A stretch of DNA of 64,000 nt from Neobacillus cucumis (GCF_002860255.1 NZ_PGVE01000052.1:94424-158423); one strand, 5' to 3'; positions 45,376-54,525 are shown, numbered from the stretch's first letter. Numbers and translations are program-made. The notes: generated by a model from the sequence alone, not told the origin.

Positions 45376-46143
45376 TTATTCTTTAATTCCGATTACACGA
45401 ATCCTTTTATAATCGGCAACCCAATTTCCATCTTTAAATATAACTTTTCTTAAATTGTCCTCCACTTTTGCTATAATCCTATGTTTTTGATCATCGGAAA
45501 AACCATCTAACATACTGCCACCGAACATATGAATCCAGTTTGTTACTCCGCTTTTTCCTTCTAAAGGGGTTGGCCGGTCAACGTGTTGTGCAAAGGTCAC
45601 TCTAAATCCTGCTTGTTCCATCAAAGACGTATATTCAGCAATGCTTGGGAAAAACCAAGGGAATTTTTTTATATTAAATGGGAGATTCTCAGCCTCAATT
45701 TGATTTATTATTTCATCTGATATGGACCGAATGTTGCCCTTGCCGCCAAATTCAGCAACAAATCTGCCGCCTTGTTTCAAGCAATTATAAATACAAGTTA
45801 AAGCTTCTCTTGGTTGTTTAATCCAATGAAGTGCAGCATTCGAAAACACGGCATCAAATTCATGATGAAATTCTAGCTCTGTTGCATCTTGAACGATGAA
45901 TTTAATATCAGGGTATTTATTTCTTGCCTGTTCAATCATCTTTTCGGATTTATCTACCCCAGTCATTTCTGCCCCATACTCAGATAACTGCTTTGCTAAA
46001 TCTCCTGTTCCGCAGCCTAAGTCTAGGATTTTTTCACCTTTTTGAGGAGCTAATAATTCAAACAAACTTTCTCCATACATCGATACAAAAGAATGTTTAC
46101 CATCATACAAATTGGCATTCCAACTGTCTTTTACTTTTTCCAT
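45376..46143 (-). CDS. Class I SAM-dependent methyltransferase
   Basis: A 255-aa cytoplasmic methyltransferase. The SAM motif is ILDLGCGTGDLAKQLSEYGA (residues about 38-57), with D in MTGVDKSEKM, then VQDATELEF and FDAVFSNAALHWIKQPREAL, the pattern of the trans-aconitate methyltransferase (Tam)/UbiE-like Methyltransf_11 and 25 group. The substrate is not evident. The start at 46143 has AAAGGGAGCG upstream. It is divergent from a LysR regulator gene 123 bp away, which may control it. Confidence 0.88.
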   Translation of the reverse strand: MEKVKDSWNANLYDGKHSFVSMYGESLFELLAPQKGEKILDLGCGTGDLAKQLSEYGAEMTGVDKSEKMIEQARNKYPDIKFIVQDATELEFHHEFDAVFSNAALHWIKQPREALTCIYNCLKQGGRFVAEFGGKGNIRSISDEIINQIEAENLPFNIKKFPWFFPSIAEYTSLMEQAGFRVTFAQHVDRPTPLEGKSGVTNWIHMFGGSMLDGFSDDQKHRIIAKVEDNLRKVIFKDGNWVADYKRIRVIGIKE

Positions 46144-46266
46144 CTAACTCGCTCCCTTTTTATTAAATGTATATTCTTGTTGATTAGATTATAATGGAGG
46201 AGTTAAATAATGGATATTAACTAAAAATAAGAAAGTTAATAACGAACTGTTATTGAGGGAGCAATG

Positions 46267-47121
46267 ATGGATATTAAATGGTTAAGAACATTTATCATTT
46301 CTGCTAAGTATGAAAATTTTAGGGAAGCATCAGAAGAGCTATTTCTCACTCAACCAGCTGTTACCAAACATATTAAAAGACTAGAGGAGAGTCTTAACAT
46401 ACAATTGTTTGAGCGGATTGGAAATAAAGTAGTTTTGACCCCAGCTGGCCACAAGTTTCTATCCTATGCAAGGGAGTTAATCACAAATTATGAACAAGGG
46501 ATGCAAGACTTTGAATCTTGGAAACAAGGGTATAACCGAAAGTTGATTATTGCTGTTGCCCCACAGATTGCTTCATCCTTCCTACCTGCATTATTAAGGC
46601 AATTTATTGATAAAAATCCAACGATAGAAGTAATTATAAATGTCTTGAATTCCTATGAAATAGGCAAGGAAATCAGTGCCGGAAGAGCAGACTTAGGATT
46701 AACTAGAATCCTGCCAGTTCAAACAAACATAAAGACAGAAATTGTCCACAAAGAATCAGTCATTTTAGTTGGACCGAACGAACCTTCCTTAGACGAAAAA
46801 ACTACACTCTCTAAATATAGGCTTATTACGCATAACCATCCAGACTATTGGAATCAACTATTACCAGAGATTAAGAGATATTATTCAACTATAAAAACAA
46901 TGAAAGTGAATCAAGTAGAAGTAACGAAAAGGTTCATCGAGGCAGGACTCGGGGTTTCCTATTTACCTTATACTGTTGTAAAAGAGGAAATTGGGATGAA
47001 TAAGCTAGTTGAAATAAAGCATGAAAAAATTATTCCACCCACATCGACTACCTATCTATTAACGAAAGTAGTAACAGATGAAGTGTTAATCTTTACAAAG
47101 TTTTTGCAAAATGCGATTTAA
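46267..47121 (+). CDS. LysR-family transcriptional regulator
   Basis: A 284-aa regulator. The DNA-binding head is RTFIISAKYENFREASEELF, LTQPAVTKHIKRLEESLNIQ and LFERIGNKVVLTPAG (residues about 6-65); the rest is the periplasmic-binding-like effector domain. The ATG at 46264 is only 3 bases after GAGGGAG, so the ATG at 46267 is preferred. It is divergent from a methyltransferase gene, the usual LysR target layout. The coinducer is unknown. Confidence 0.9.
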   Translation: MDIKWLRTFIISAKYENFREASEELFLTQPAVTKHIKRLEESLNIQLFERIGNKVVLTPAGHKFLSYARELITNYEQGMQDFESWKQGYNRKLIIAVAPQIASSFLPALLRQFIDKNPTIEVIINVLNSYEIGKEISAGRADLGLTRILPVQTNIKTEIVHKESVILVGPNEPSLDEKTTLSKYRLITHNHPDYWNQLLPEIKRYYSTIKTMKVNQVEVTKRFIEAGLGVSYLPYTVVKEEIGMNKLVEIKHEKIIPPTSTTYLLTKVVTDEVLIFTKFLQNAI

Positions 47122-47134
47122 AAATTTTAGTTTG

Positions 47135-47160
47135 TAAAAAAACACCGCAAATGCGGTGCT
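47135..47160 (-). terminator. Terminator of the M15 peptidase gene
   Basis: CACCGC pairs with GCGGTG over AAAT; on the minus strand it is followed by TTTTTTT, just after the peptidase stop. Confidence 0.8.
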
Positions 47161-47167
47161 ATAAAAT

Positions 47168-47752
47168 TCACTGTTGATCCGTTTCGAGATCTGCTGTTAA
47201 GGTTGTGCCGGCAGGTCTCTCACCATTCTGCAAATCGGCGATGGTTAGTCCGAAATTCATTTCTAAATGGGGATAATCCTTAAATCCCTTCCAATCGCCA
47301 CCCCATTTAAATCCTAACGCTTTAGCCATTTGAACAACCTCGGTCCAATCTTCTTTTCCATTTTCATTTCGATCATATTCGCGATCCCAAACCACATCAC
47401 CTGAAGGGGTCTCTAATGCAAAATCAATGGCAAGTCCATAATTGTGAAATGACTCGCCACCTTTTGCATTGGTGACAATATTCCCTTCGGCCGTACGGCC
47501 TTGTTGATATAGCCGATCCTGGTCTTCCGCACTACGGAAACTATCGGTTATTACGACCACTATCCCTTTCTTAGCGGCCTGTTGGATCAATTGATCCGTT
47601 CGATCCTTGACAATCGGATTGAGTTCAGTCGGCAATGGAACAGACTGCTTTTTTTTCACTTCCGTAGAGGGTTTAGAATCCAAATAAAATAAGATGAAAA
47701 CTAGCGCCAGAGTGAAAATAAATACTATACTTCCTATCCGTCTTAGCTTCAA
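47168..47752 (-). CDS. M15 family D,D- or L,D-peptidase (CwlK/VanY-like)
   Basis: A wall peptidase of about 194 aa with an N-terminal membrane anchor (GSIVFIFTLALVFILFYL). The catalytic domain has SFRSAEDQDRLYQQGRT, the zinc motif SFHNYGLAIDF (His and Asp) and the final His in YPHLEMNFG. The M15C branch with this length includes CwlK-type endopeptidases that cut peptidoglycan stem peptides. The start is uncertain: TTG at 47761 is too close to AAAGGA, so I use the TTG at 47752; no ATG is available before the anchor. Confidence 0.87.
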   Translation of the reverse strand: MKLRRIGSIVFIFTLALVFILFYLDSKPSTEVKKKQSVPLPTELNPIVKDRTDQLIQQAAKKGIVVVITDSFRSAEDQDRLYQQGRTAEGNIVTNAKGGESFHNYGLAIDFALETPSGDVVWDREYDRNENGKEDWTEVVQMAKALGFKWGGDWKGFKDYPHLEMNFGLTIADLQNGERPAGTTLTADLETDQQ

Positions 47753-48101
47753 ATATGACAAGTCCTTTCGAAAAATAATTTTATGAGAAAAAATGCAATA
47801 AATATTGTCGTTGTTTCATATATTTATATTTCCTAAATATACTTTCCATTTCTTTATTATAGCTTAAAAAATAATCGAAAAAGGTACCTAAAAAAGGAAT
47901 TTTGCCGAAATAACAAAAAATTGCCGTGGAAATATGTTGGATTTTCGCGGAATTAAATAGAGAAGCTGCGGAAAAATATCAAATCTCATGGTTCTCTAGG
48001 AAGAACTGGTAGAATCGCTAGAAAGAGAGAGAAAGTTCGCTAAAGGACTAAAGGAATGAAGCCTAGCTTGAAAAGGAGTATAATATAGCAATAAATTACA
48101 G
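47753..48101. other. Gene-free stretch with degenerate repeats
   Basis: No frame of interest. From about 47897 there are loosely repeated motifs (TTGCCGAAATAAC, TTGCCGTGGAAATA, TTTTCGCGGAATTA, GCTGCGGAAAAATA), spaced 20-30 bp apart, as in decayed Bacillus intergenic repeats. A TATAAT at about 48080 may serve the following MFS gene. Confidence 0.35.
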
Positions 48102-49345
48102 TTGAAAAAAGGGTGTGAAAATTGTTTGCTTCAATCAGGTGATTCACTTTTTAGACAGCCATCTTTTAGAAATTATTGGGGATCAAGGATATTAGCCTCG
48201 ACCTCTTTTCAAATGCTGTCCGTGGCTGTCGGCTGGCAAATGTATGATTTGACACATGACGCTTTTAGTTTAGGTTTAGTGGGTCTTGCGCAGTTTATAC
48301 CAATGGTACTTCTGACCTTTGTTGTTGGTCAGGTTGCGGACCAATTTGACCGTAGGAAAATCGTCTTCTTTTGCCAAGTAATAGAAGCTATCATTGCAGG
48401 ATTCCTTCTATATGGAAATATTGACGGCTGGCTCGGCCGTGAACAAATCTTGGCTGCAGCAGCTATTTTGGGAGCCTGCCGGGCTTTCGAAGGCCCAACC
48501 TCGTCGGCATTATTGCCACAGTTGGTAGAAAAAAAATCTTGCAGCAGGCCATTTCATTAGCTACCACTGCTGGGCAGACATCTCAAATCTTGGGTCCAAT
48601 GATTGGCGGTTTCCTATTTTCATTAGGAGCTTCCTATGTATACAGTACAGCAACAGCCGCGCTGCTTGTTGGAGCTATACTTACATTTATGATTCGTACG
48701 GAACATGAATTCGTTCGAAAATCAGAGCCCGTTTCATTTCGTTCCATTTTCTTAGGATTAGAATTTATCTATCGTCATCCTGTTATTTTGGGAACGATTT
48801 CGCTTGATCTTTTTGCGGTCCTGCTTGGCGGGGCGACTGCTCTTCTACCGATTTATGCACAAGATATTTTACAAACGGGGCCTTGGGGCTTGGGTTTAAT
48901 GCGGACCGCCCCAGCAGTAGGAGCATTATTAGTTTCGTTGGTACTTGCCTATTATCCGCTCAAGAATAATATTGGACTTAAATTATTCGGTGCGCTTGCT
49001 GTATTTGGCTTGGCAACAATGCTCTTTGCCTTATCAACTAGCTTAATTGTCTCCTTATTTGCTTTACTGCTTATTGGTGGGTCAGACGTCATCAGTGTGG
49101 TCATCAGATCGTCACTGGTGCAATTGCAGACTCCAGATGAGATGCGCGGTCGTGTAAATGCTGTAAATTCACTATTTATTGGGACATCTAACCAGCTTGG
49201 GGAGTTTGAATCTGGGACAGTGGCAGGACTAATTGGAACAGTACCAGCCGCGTTTATTGGCGGAGTAGGAACTATTCTAGTTGCTGGTCTATGGATGTAC
49301 TTATTTCCTTCATTAAGAAAAATTCGGTCACTATCAGAAAGCTAG
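48102..49345 (+). pseudogene. MFS transporter (EntS-like), frameshifted
   Basis: Two overlapping frames form one exporter of about 415 aa. The first (48102-48560) reads RQPSFRNYWGSRILASTSFQ, FVVGQVADQFDRRKI (MFS signature A) and PTSSALLPQLVEKK; the second, entered at about 48537, reads LQQAISLATTAGQTSQILGP and ends after LFPSLRKIR. The break lies in an eight-A run at 48529-48536; one more A restores the frame. The best match in style is the EntS/MFS_3 group of siderophore or drug exporters. The start is unclear (TTG at 48102 or 48126). This could be a real null allele, a slippage-prone gene or a sequencing error. Confidence 0.8.
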
Positions 49346-49477
49346 TCCAGCAAAGTGAAGTCTCACTTGGAAAAGCCATAGGATTCGCTTCTTTGTTGGG
49401 ATTAAAAATGAAACAAATGATAATCAATTTGCTTAAAACGCATGATAAAGTGAATAAGGAACATCTTAACGGAAAGA

Positions 49478-49508
49478 AAGGCTTGGTTATTAATCAAGCC
49501 TTTTTTTC
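49478..49508 (+). terminator. Terminator after the MFS pseudogene
   Basis: AAAGGCTTG pairs perfectly with CAAGCCTTT over an 8-nt loop, with seven T at the end. Confidence 0.9.
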
Positions 49509-49602
49509 TTATAAAAACTTTATTTCTAAGATAATTCTAATATTGCAAAGCTAAACTGTTCTTGTGTAATAGTTTTGAGCAAGCAATAGGAGGATAAGTG
49601 AA

Positions 49603-50070
49603 ATGAAAAAAATGAACAAAAAGTGGATTGCCCTTTGTTCTACAGCTGTTGCAGCAGTATATGCAGCTGGATATTATACAACCGATACCCAGGCTGTTAA
49701 TAATCAGCCCATTCAACATATTGCTACAAATGTCCAAACAAATAACCAAACCTTAAATCATACAAAAAGGACTAGCCATCCAGTCCAAGTTAAAAAACTC
49801 TATAAAGATGGAATCTTCACAGGGACTGGCATGAACCGGCGGGGATTCATTGATGTCCAAGTCACCATTAAGAATGATCAGATTACAGCAGTTGAGATTA
49901 GTGACTTTGCAATGCATTATTCAGAAAGCGACGTAGTAGGCCTGCCAAACGAAGTCTTGCAGAAACAAAGTGCCCAAGTAAACAATGTTTCAGGTGCTAC
50001 TTATAGTACGCAGGCTTTTGAAGATGCTGTACAGGATGCTCTTAACCAAGCACATAACGAGGTGGGGTAA
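49603..50070 (+). CDS. Secreted FMN-binding domain protein (flavinylated)
   Basis: A 155-aa protein with an N-terminal membrane segment or signal (residues 8-25) and one FMN_bind domain. The C-terminal motif VSGATYST matches the flavinylation site recognised by ApbE, with Thr133 as the expected FMN-carrying residue (my count). It would hold FMN outside the membrane and pass electrons, as in flavin-based extracytosolic electron transfer proteins. Directly downstream are apbE, 3 bp away, and an RnfD-like gene, which supports this. AGGAGG precedes the ATG. The electron acceptor is not known. Confidence 0.9.
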   Translation: MKKMNKKWIALCSTAVAAVYAAGYYTTDTQAVNNQPIQHIATNVQTNNQTLNHTKRTSHPVQVKKLYKDGIFTGTGMNRRGFIDVQVTIKNDQITAVEISDFAMHYSESDVVGLPNEVLQKQSAQVNNVSGATYSTQAFEDAVQDALNQAHNEVG

Positions 50071-50072
50071 CC

Positions 50073-50954
50073 ATGAGAAAAACGAAATTATATATGGACA
50101 CCTTTGTTGATATACAGGTGGTTACAAAAGGGTCAAAGGAAGAGGCAGAATCTACGATTGAGCGTGCGTTTAGTGCCTTTCGCCAAGTCGAACAAGCATG
50201 CAGCCGCTTTACCTCTTCCAGTGAAATAATGCAGGCTTCTCGAGTAGTCGGCACTCCAGTTAAAATTAGTCCATTTCTGTTTGAACCTCTCCATTTTGCA
50301 ATCGAAGTGGCGAGAATGACGGAAGGTTTATTTGATCCAACCGTTGGAAAAGTGATGGAGCAGCAGGGATTTAATCGCCATTATCTCACAGGGGATAAAA
50401 TGGAAAGCCATGCGGCTGCATCTGTGTCCTATCAAGATATTAAATTAAATCTACAAACTCGTACCTTAACTTTAAAAAAACCTTTAGTCATCGATTTAGG
50501 AGCTGTTGCTAAGGGGTTTGCAATTGACTTAGCTGCACATGAATTAAAGGACTTTGAGGGTTTTGTGATCAACGCTGGCGGGGACTTATATGCCGGCGGT
50601 TATGATGAAAACGAGCAGCCTTGGAAAATTGGGATCCAGCATCCCTTTCAAAAAGAACAAATAATTGACACGATTGAAATTTCAAATGAAGCTGTCTGCA
50701 CATCCGGAAGTTATGAGCGCAGGAATCCAACAAAAACAGAATTACACCATTTAATGAACCCAAAAACTAAACAATCACCCAATGACTGGGTCAGTGCCAG
50801 TATCATTGCCCCATTTGCTATGCTGGCGGATGGATTTTCAACAGTTGCCTTTTTGCTGGGTACTGAAAAGGCGAAAGGGTTTATAGAAGAGATGAATCTT
50901 AAAGGAATACTAGTTACACCTGAAATAAAAATAGTTAAAGCAGGAGGGATTTAA
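50073..50954 (+). CDS. apbE: FAD:protein FMN transferase ApbE
   Basis: A 293-aa ApbE-family protein, which transfers FMN from FAD onto a Thr of target proteins, using Mg2+. Visible blocks are MDTFVDIQVVTKGSKEEAES, TEGLFDPTVGKVMEQ, KPLVIDLGAVAKGFAIDLAA, FVINAGGDLYAGGYDE and VSASIIAPFAMLADGFSTVA with the metal-binding ADGFSTVAF. No lipobox is seen, so it may act in the cytoplasm or after export by another route. The gene lies 3 bp after the FMN-binding substrate gene and abuts the RnfD-like gene with no gap, so a single operon is certain by layout. Confidence 0.94.
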   Translation: MRKTKLYMDTFVDIQVVTKGSKEEAESTIERAFSAFRQVEQACSRFTSSSEIMQASRVVGTPVKISPFLFEPLHFAIEVARMTEGLFDPTVGKVMEQQGFNRHYLTGDKMESHAAASVSYQDIKLNLQTRTLTLKKPLVIDLGAVAKGFAIDLAAHELKDFEGFVINAGGDLYAGGYDENEQPWKIGIQHPFQKEQIIDTIEISNEAVCTSGSYERRNPTKTELHHLMNPKTKQSPNDWVSASIIAPFAMLADGFSTVAFLLGTEKAKGFIEEMNLKGILVTPEIKIVKAGGI

Positions 50955-51770
50955 GTGGAGGCAAAAAAATGGTTGAAAACACCAAAGGGATATGTCACCA
51001 TTGCCATGGCTGCTTATTTAGTCATTGCGTCGATTGGGGCAAAGACAATGATGGGGTTGGTGAATAGTTCAATCGCCATTATAGTATCTATTGCTGTCGA
51101 TCGGATTTATTGTATTATGGCAAATCGAAAAAGCAGCAAGGATGCCACAGTTATTACAGCGTTAATTATATCTTTAGTATTGAGTGTCACAACTCCCTGG
51201 TTTTTTGTGGCAGGAACGGCTATTATAGCCATCTTATCTAAACATCTTTTGGTCTATAAAAAGAAACCAATTTTTAATCCAGCGGCTTTTGGATTACTAT
51301 TTTCAGTTATTATATTTCATACAGGACAAAGCTGGTGGGGAGCTTTTGGAGATCTTCCGTGGTGGATGATCATCTTTCTATTGATTGGCGGCTATCTCAT
51401 AACAGATAGGGTTAATAAGTATCCACAAGTCTTTTCCTTTTTGGGGACCTTTTTTGTGTTACTATTTCTGATGGGCTGCTTTGATATCGGAAGTGCAGCT
51501 GATGCACTGCGGCCTCCATTTATTAATGCCGCTTTGTTTTTTTCCTTTTTTATGCTTACCGATCCTCCTACATCCCCGGCTAAATATAACAAACAGGTCA
51601 TGTTTGGTATTCTTTCGGCCGTTTCTGGGATCGTTGTTTATGGACTTTTTGGCGGCTTAACTTATTTATTTATTGGGCTGTTTATAGGGAATGTCTATAA
51701 TTATTATCAAAAACACTCCTCTTCCAAGGGGGCTAGTATAAAACCAATTCAAAGGGCTTTAAGGAGCTAA
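50955..51770 (+). CDS. RnfD/NqrB-family membrane electron-transfer subunit
   Basis: A 271-aa integral membrane protein with about eight or nine hydrophobic segments. FNPAAFGLLFSVI and FFSFFMLTDPPTSPAKYNKQ are marks of the NQR2/RnfD/RnfE family, whose members carry flavins and move electrons across the membrane. It stands alone without the other five rnf genes, a layout described for flavin-based extracytosolic electron transfer. The GTG start at 50955 directly follows the apbE stop and has AGGAGGG upstream. It likely takes electrons from an inner donor and reduces the FMN-binding protein outside; the donor is unknown. Confidence 0.88.
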   Translation: MEAKKWLKTPKGYVTIAMAAYLVIASIGAKTMMGLVNSSIAIIVSIAVDRIYCIMANRKSSKDATVITALIISLVLSVTTPWFFVAGTAIIAILSKHLLVYKKKPIFNPAAFGLLFSVIIFHTGQSWWGAFGDLPWWMIIFLLIGGYLITDRVNKYPQVFSFLGTFFVLLFLMGCFDIGSAADALRPPFINAALFFSFFMLTDPPTSPAKYNKQVMFGILSAVSGIVVYGLFGGLTYLFIGLFIGNVYNYYQKHSSSKGASIKPIQRALRS

Positions 51771-51828
51771 TTATTAAATGTTGGGGAAGACTATTTTTTA
51801 TGGAAATGTTAAGGGAGTGCAGTGAACC

Positions 51829-52500
51829 ATGCGTGTACTGGTCGTAGAAGATGATATGCCTCTAAGACGAATCCTTTCCACTATTTTAGAAGATGAACAA
51901 TATGAAGTGGATCAAGCTGACAATGGGGAAGATGGCTATTTCATGGCCTCTTCCTATGAATATGACTTAATTACACTTGATATCATGCTTCCGAAAATGG
52001 ATGGCTTCTCTTTAATAAAAAAGCTGCGGAGCGAAGGGGTTCAAACTCCAACGTTGTTTCTTACAGCTAAGGACCGAATTGAAGATCGAGTAAAGGGCCT
52101 CGATTTTGGTGCGGATGATTATATTGTGAAACCCTTTGCCACTGAAGAGTTTTTAGCGAGAGTAAGGTCGCTCCTGCGGCGGACTGGGAAGATGGGTTTT
52201 GAGGGGAAGATGACATATGGCCCTATTCTTTTAGATACAAAACAGCATGAAGGATTTATCCATCATGAGGTATTAAAGTTGACTATTAAGGAATATGAAT
52301 TACTTTTTTATCTCATTCAAAATAAAGAACAAATACTCACGAGGGATCAGATTTTTCAAAGAGTATGGGGAATTGAATCTGAAACAACGGATGCCATTGT
52401 TGATTTATATATCCACTACTTAAGAAAAAAATTAGCTCCTTATGAGTATGACCAGTTGATTCGGACTGTCCGTGGTGTGGGATATATGTTAAAGGAGTAG
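51829..52500 (+). CDS. OmpR-family response regulator
   Basis: A 223-aa regulator. The receiver has VVEDDMPLRRIL, the phospho-acceptor Asp51 in ITLDIMLPKMDGF and Lys in DYIVKPFA; the C-terminal winged helix contains LTIKEYELLFYLIQNKEQIL and VDLYIHYLRKKL. It follows the RnfD-like gene by 58 bp and overlaps or abuts the kinase gene, so it probably reports on and controls the flavin electron-transfer operon. Confidence 0.95.
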   Translation: MRVLVVEDDMPLRRILSTILEDEQYEVDQADNGEDGYFMASSYEYDLITLDIMLPKMDGFSLIKKLRSEGVQTPTLFLTAKDRIEDRVKGLDFGADDYIVKPFATEEFLARVRSLLRRTGKMGFEGKMTYGPILLDTKQHEGFIHHEVLKLTIKEYELLFYLIQNKEQILTRDQIFQRVWGIESETTDAIVDLYIHYLRKKLAPYEYDQLIRTVRGVGYMLKE

Positions 52501-52508
52501 TGGGCTCG

Positions 52509-53750
52509 ATGTTTAAAAAAACAAAACTCAGGCTGGTTATTCTGAACGCACTTGTCTTTTTCATTCTCCAAAATACATTTGGGGCCCTTATTTATCTCTA
52601 TATGCACTATAGTTTGTACAACCAGGCAGATAATAGTATTTTAGAAAAAAAGGATCATTTACTCCATGAAAAGGAGAAAATGAGTGAGGAGTTTAATCAG
52701 GAGCGAGAAGAGAATCATCGGCTAATCTATTTATTATGGAACAATGACCGTAAACTAAATAAAGGAATTCCCAACAATTCTCTAACTCAAAAAGACACTG
52801 AACTCTTTTCACATTTGTTAAATAAAGAAGGACTTCAATCCTTTTCCATTGGTTCTGAGTCTTACCGCTATATTAACGTTTTTGTTTCAACAAATAAAAA
52901 CTATTCACCTATTGAAAAAATACAAGTGATTTATAACCTTAGACGTGAAAGAGAGATGTTATCTCATTTACTTATGGTCATTGGTTTTGGCTCGGTCCTC
53001 AGTGTATTTATCGCCATTCTTGCGGGAATTTATCTTGCTAGAAAAGCTTTAATACCTATCAAGCTCTCTTGGGAGAAGCAGCAGCAATTTGTTGCTGATG
53101 CTTCTCATGAATTACGGACTCCGCTTTCTGTTATGAAGCTAAATTTAGAACACTTATTCCGCCATCCTGACCATAGTATCGAACAGGAAAGTGAGATCAT
53201 CCATCAGGCAATTCAAGAAATTAACTACTTGTCCAAAATGTCCTCTGATTTATTGACTCTAGCACGTTGGGACTCAGATCAACTGGAGTTACTAAAAGAG
53301 CCCATTTATTTAAATGACATTTTACATCAAGTGGTTAAGGAATTTCAAAAGCTGGCTGCTCTTAAAAAGATTCAGTTAAGTACTGATATTCACCCAATCG
53401 AGATGATAGGTGATAGAGAGAGACTAAAACAATTGTTTATCATTCTAATAGATAATGCACTAAAGTATACGAAAGAAAATGGAGCTATTTCTGTTAAGGC
53501 TAGTAGTAAGAGTTCGCGTGCAATCATAGAAATTTCCGATACAGGAGTTGGTATTTCGAGGGAAGATCTTCCTCACATCTTTGATCGATACTATCGTGGG
53601 GATAAAGCAAGAACACGTCATTTAGAAGGCTCGGGATTAGGGTTATCTATTGCCAAGTGGATTGTTCAATCCCATTCAGGTAAGATTCGGATAACCAGTA
53701 AGGCAGGGGAAGGGACACACGTGTTTGTCAACCTGCCGGCTAAAAATTAG
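52509..53750 (+). CDS. Sensor histidine kinase of the flavin operon
   Basis: A 413-aa kinase. Two membrane segments (about 10-32 and 153-178) enclose a 120-aa extracellular sensor without recognised fold. The dimerisation box is FVADASHELRTPLSVMKLNL with His200, and the ATPase domain shows IILIDNALKYTKENG (N box), ISDTGVGISRED (G1) and GSGLGLSIAKWIV (G2). The ATG at 52509 lies about 12 bases after AAAGGAG; the GTG at 52500 is too close to it. The likely target is the upstream FMN/ApbE/RnfD module; the signal could be redox or envelope stress. Confidence 0.94.
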   Translation: MFKKTKLRLVILNALVFFILQNTFGALIYLYMHYSLYNQADNSILEKKDHLLHEKEKMSEEFNQEREENHRLIYLLWNNDRKLNKGIPNNSLTQKDTELFSHLLNKEGLQSFSIGSESYRYINVFVSTNKNYSPIEKIQVIYNLRREREMLSHLLMVIGFGSVLSVFIAILAGIYLARKALIPIKLSWEKQQQFVADASHELRTPLSVMKLNLEHLFRHPDHSIEQESEIIHQAIQEINYLSKMSSDLLTLARWDSDQLELLKEPIYLNDILHQVVKEFQKLAALKKIQLSTDIHPIEMIGDRERLKQLFIILIDNALKYTKENGAISVKASSKSSRAIIEISDTGVGISREDLPHIFDRYYRGDKARTRHLEGSGLGLSIAKWIVQSHSGKIRITSKAGEGTHVFVNLPAKN

Positions 53751-53772
53751 TCTTTTATATATTTGAATGTTG

Positions 53773-53801
53773 AGAAGAGATGGGAATTCCTTCTCTTCTT
53801 T
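53773..53801 (+). terminator. Terminator of the flavin operon
   Basis: AGAAGAGA pairs with TCTCTTCT over an 11-nt loop, followed by TTATATA. Confidence 0.7.
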
Positions 53802-53810
53802 ATATATTAG

Positions 53811-53844
53811 AAAAAACTAAAAGCAGCCCTTTTCGGCTGCTTTT
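53811..53844 (-). terminator. Terminator for the small minus-strand gene
   Basis: AAGCAGCC pairs with GGCTGCTT over CTTTTC; on the minus strand TTTTAGTTTTTT follows. Its stem starts at the stop codon of the 50-aa frame upstream. Confidence 0.8.
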
Positions 53845-53995
53845 AGTGCTGTTGTTCTGTTGATTTTGATTCAAGAGACGAGCGATCCATCGCATCAATT
53901 ATTTTCTCTTTTGTCACATCCATGTTTTCTTCCGTACGAGTATTCCAAATACTGTACTTTATTTGATTTCCCCCGCCATTGTTTTCGTTTTTCAT
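53843..53995 (-). CDS. Small hydrophilic protein, 50 aa, unknown
   Basis: The frame reads MKNENNGGGNQIKYSIWNTR and continues TEENMDVTKEKIIDAMDRSS to a stop next to a strong terminator. A GGGGTG lies about 11 bases before the ATG. The protein is acidic, has no membrane segment and no family I recognise. The terminator placed exactly at its end and the ribosome site are the reasons to believe in it; a chance frame remains possible. Confidence 0.5.
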   Translation of the reverse strand: MKNENNGGGNQIKYSIWNTRTEENMDVTKEKIIDAMDRSSLESKSTEQQH

Positions 53996-54477
53996 CAGTA
54001 TATTTCACCCCCCATTCATATCGTTTCTTGAAGGAGAAGAAGTATACCAATTATTTATGCAGGGGTTGCTCTTGGATAAGGGGAGAATATTCTCGGATAT
54101 GAAATCATCACTCGCAGATAAATAGTATTAACTCTTTAGACAAGAGTTTGCTGATTCAACATAATATCTTACTGAATAACTAGGTACTGTAAGTCACGCA
54201 ATTTTTAACAAAGAGCATCATCAAAGTTAAAAAAATCAAATTGGCCAAAATTGGGATAATGAATAATAACTTACTTAATATCTATTCAATTCCCGTCCCC
54301 TTAGTATCGGCTCCACCTACGCCAAATACCATGATAGCCACACATGCTATCCCCACTAATATACAGTTTAAAGCATTAATATTAACAAACTGTGTCTTAA
54401 TTGTTATAGACGTATTAATTGTTTATTAAGATAACATTAATGATTGAAAGGGTTTTCTTTTTGTATCGAAGGCAAAT
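53996..54477. other. Gene-free stretch with a coding-like minus-strand segment
   Basis: No convincing complete gene. On the minus strand, from about 54434 to the stop at 54282, one frame reads TQFVNINALNCILVGIACVA then IMVFGVGGADTKGTGIE, which looks like a small one-helix membrane protein, but there is no ATG, GTG or TTG in a suitable place before it. It may be a remnant or use an ATT start. Confidence 0.3.
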
Positions 54478-54512
54478 AAAAAGACGGTTCGGGAATCCGA
54501 ATCGTCTTTTTT
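54478..54512 (-). terminator. Terminator of the doxX-like gene
   Basis: AAGACGGTTCGG pairs with CCGAATCGTCTT (one G-U) over GAAT; T-runs follow on both sides, and the DoxX gene ends 14 bp away on the minus strand. Confidence 0.88.
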
Positions 54513-54525
54513 GTTGTGTTCTGTC

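Noticed and set aside
48069..48085. Promoter TTGAAA...TATAAT before the MFS pseudogene
   Set aside because: The two boxes are only about 5 bases apart, so they cannot form one promoter; only the -10 box is possible.
54241..54429. Plus-strand 62-aa frame with hydrophobic tail
   Set aside because: Looks like the antisense of a minus-strand membrane-helix segment; no ribosome site.
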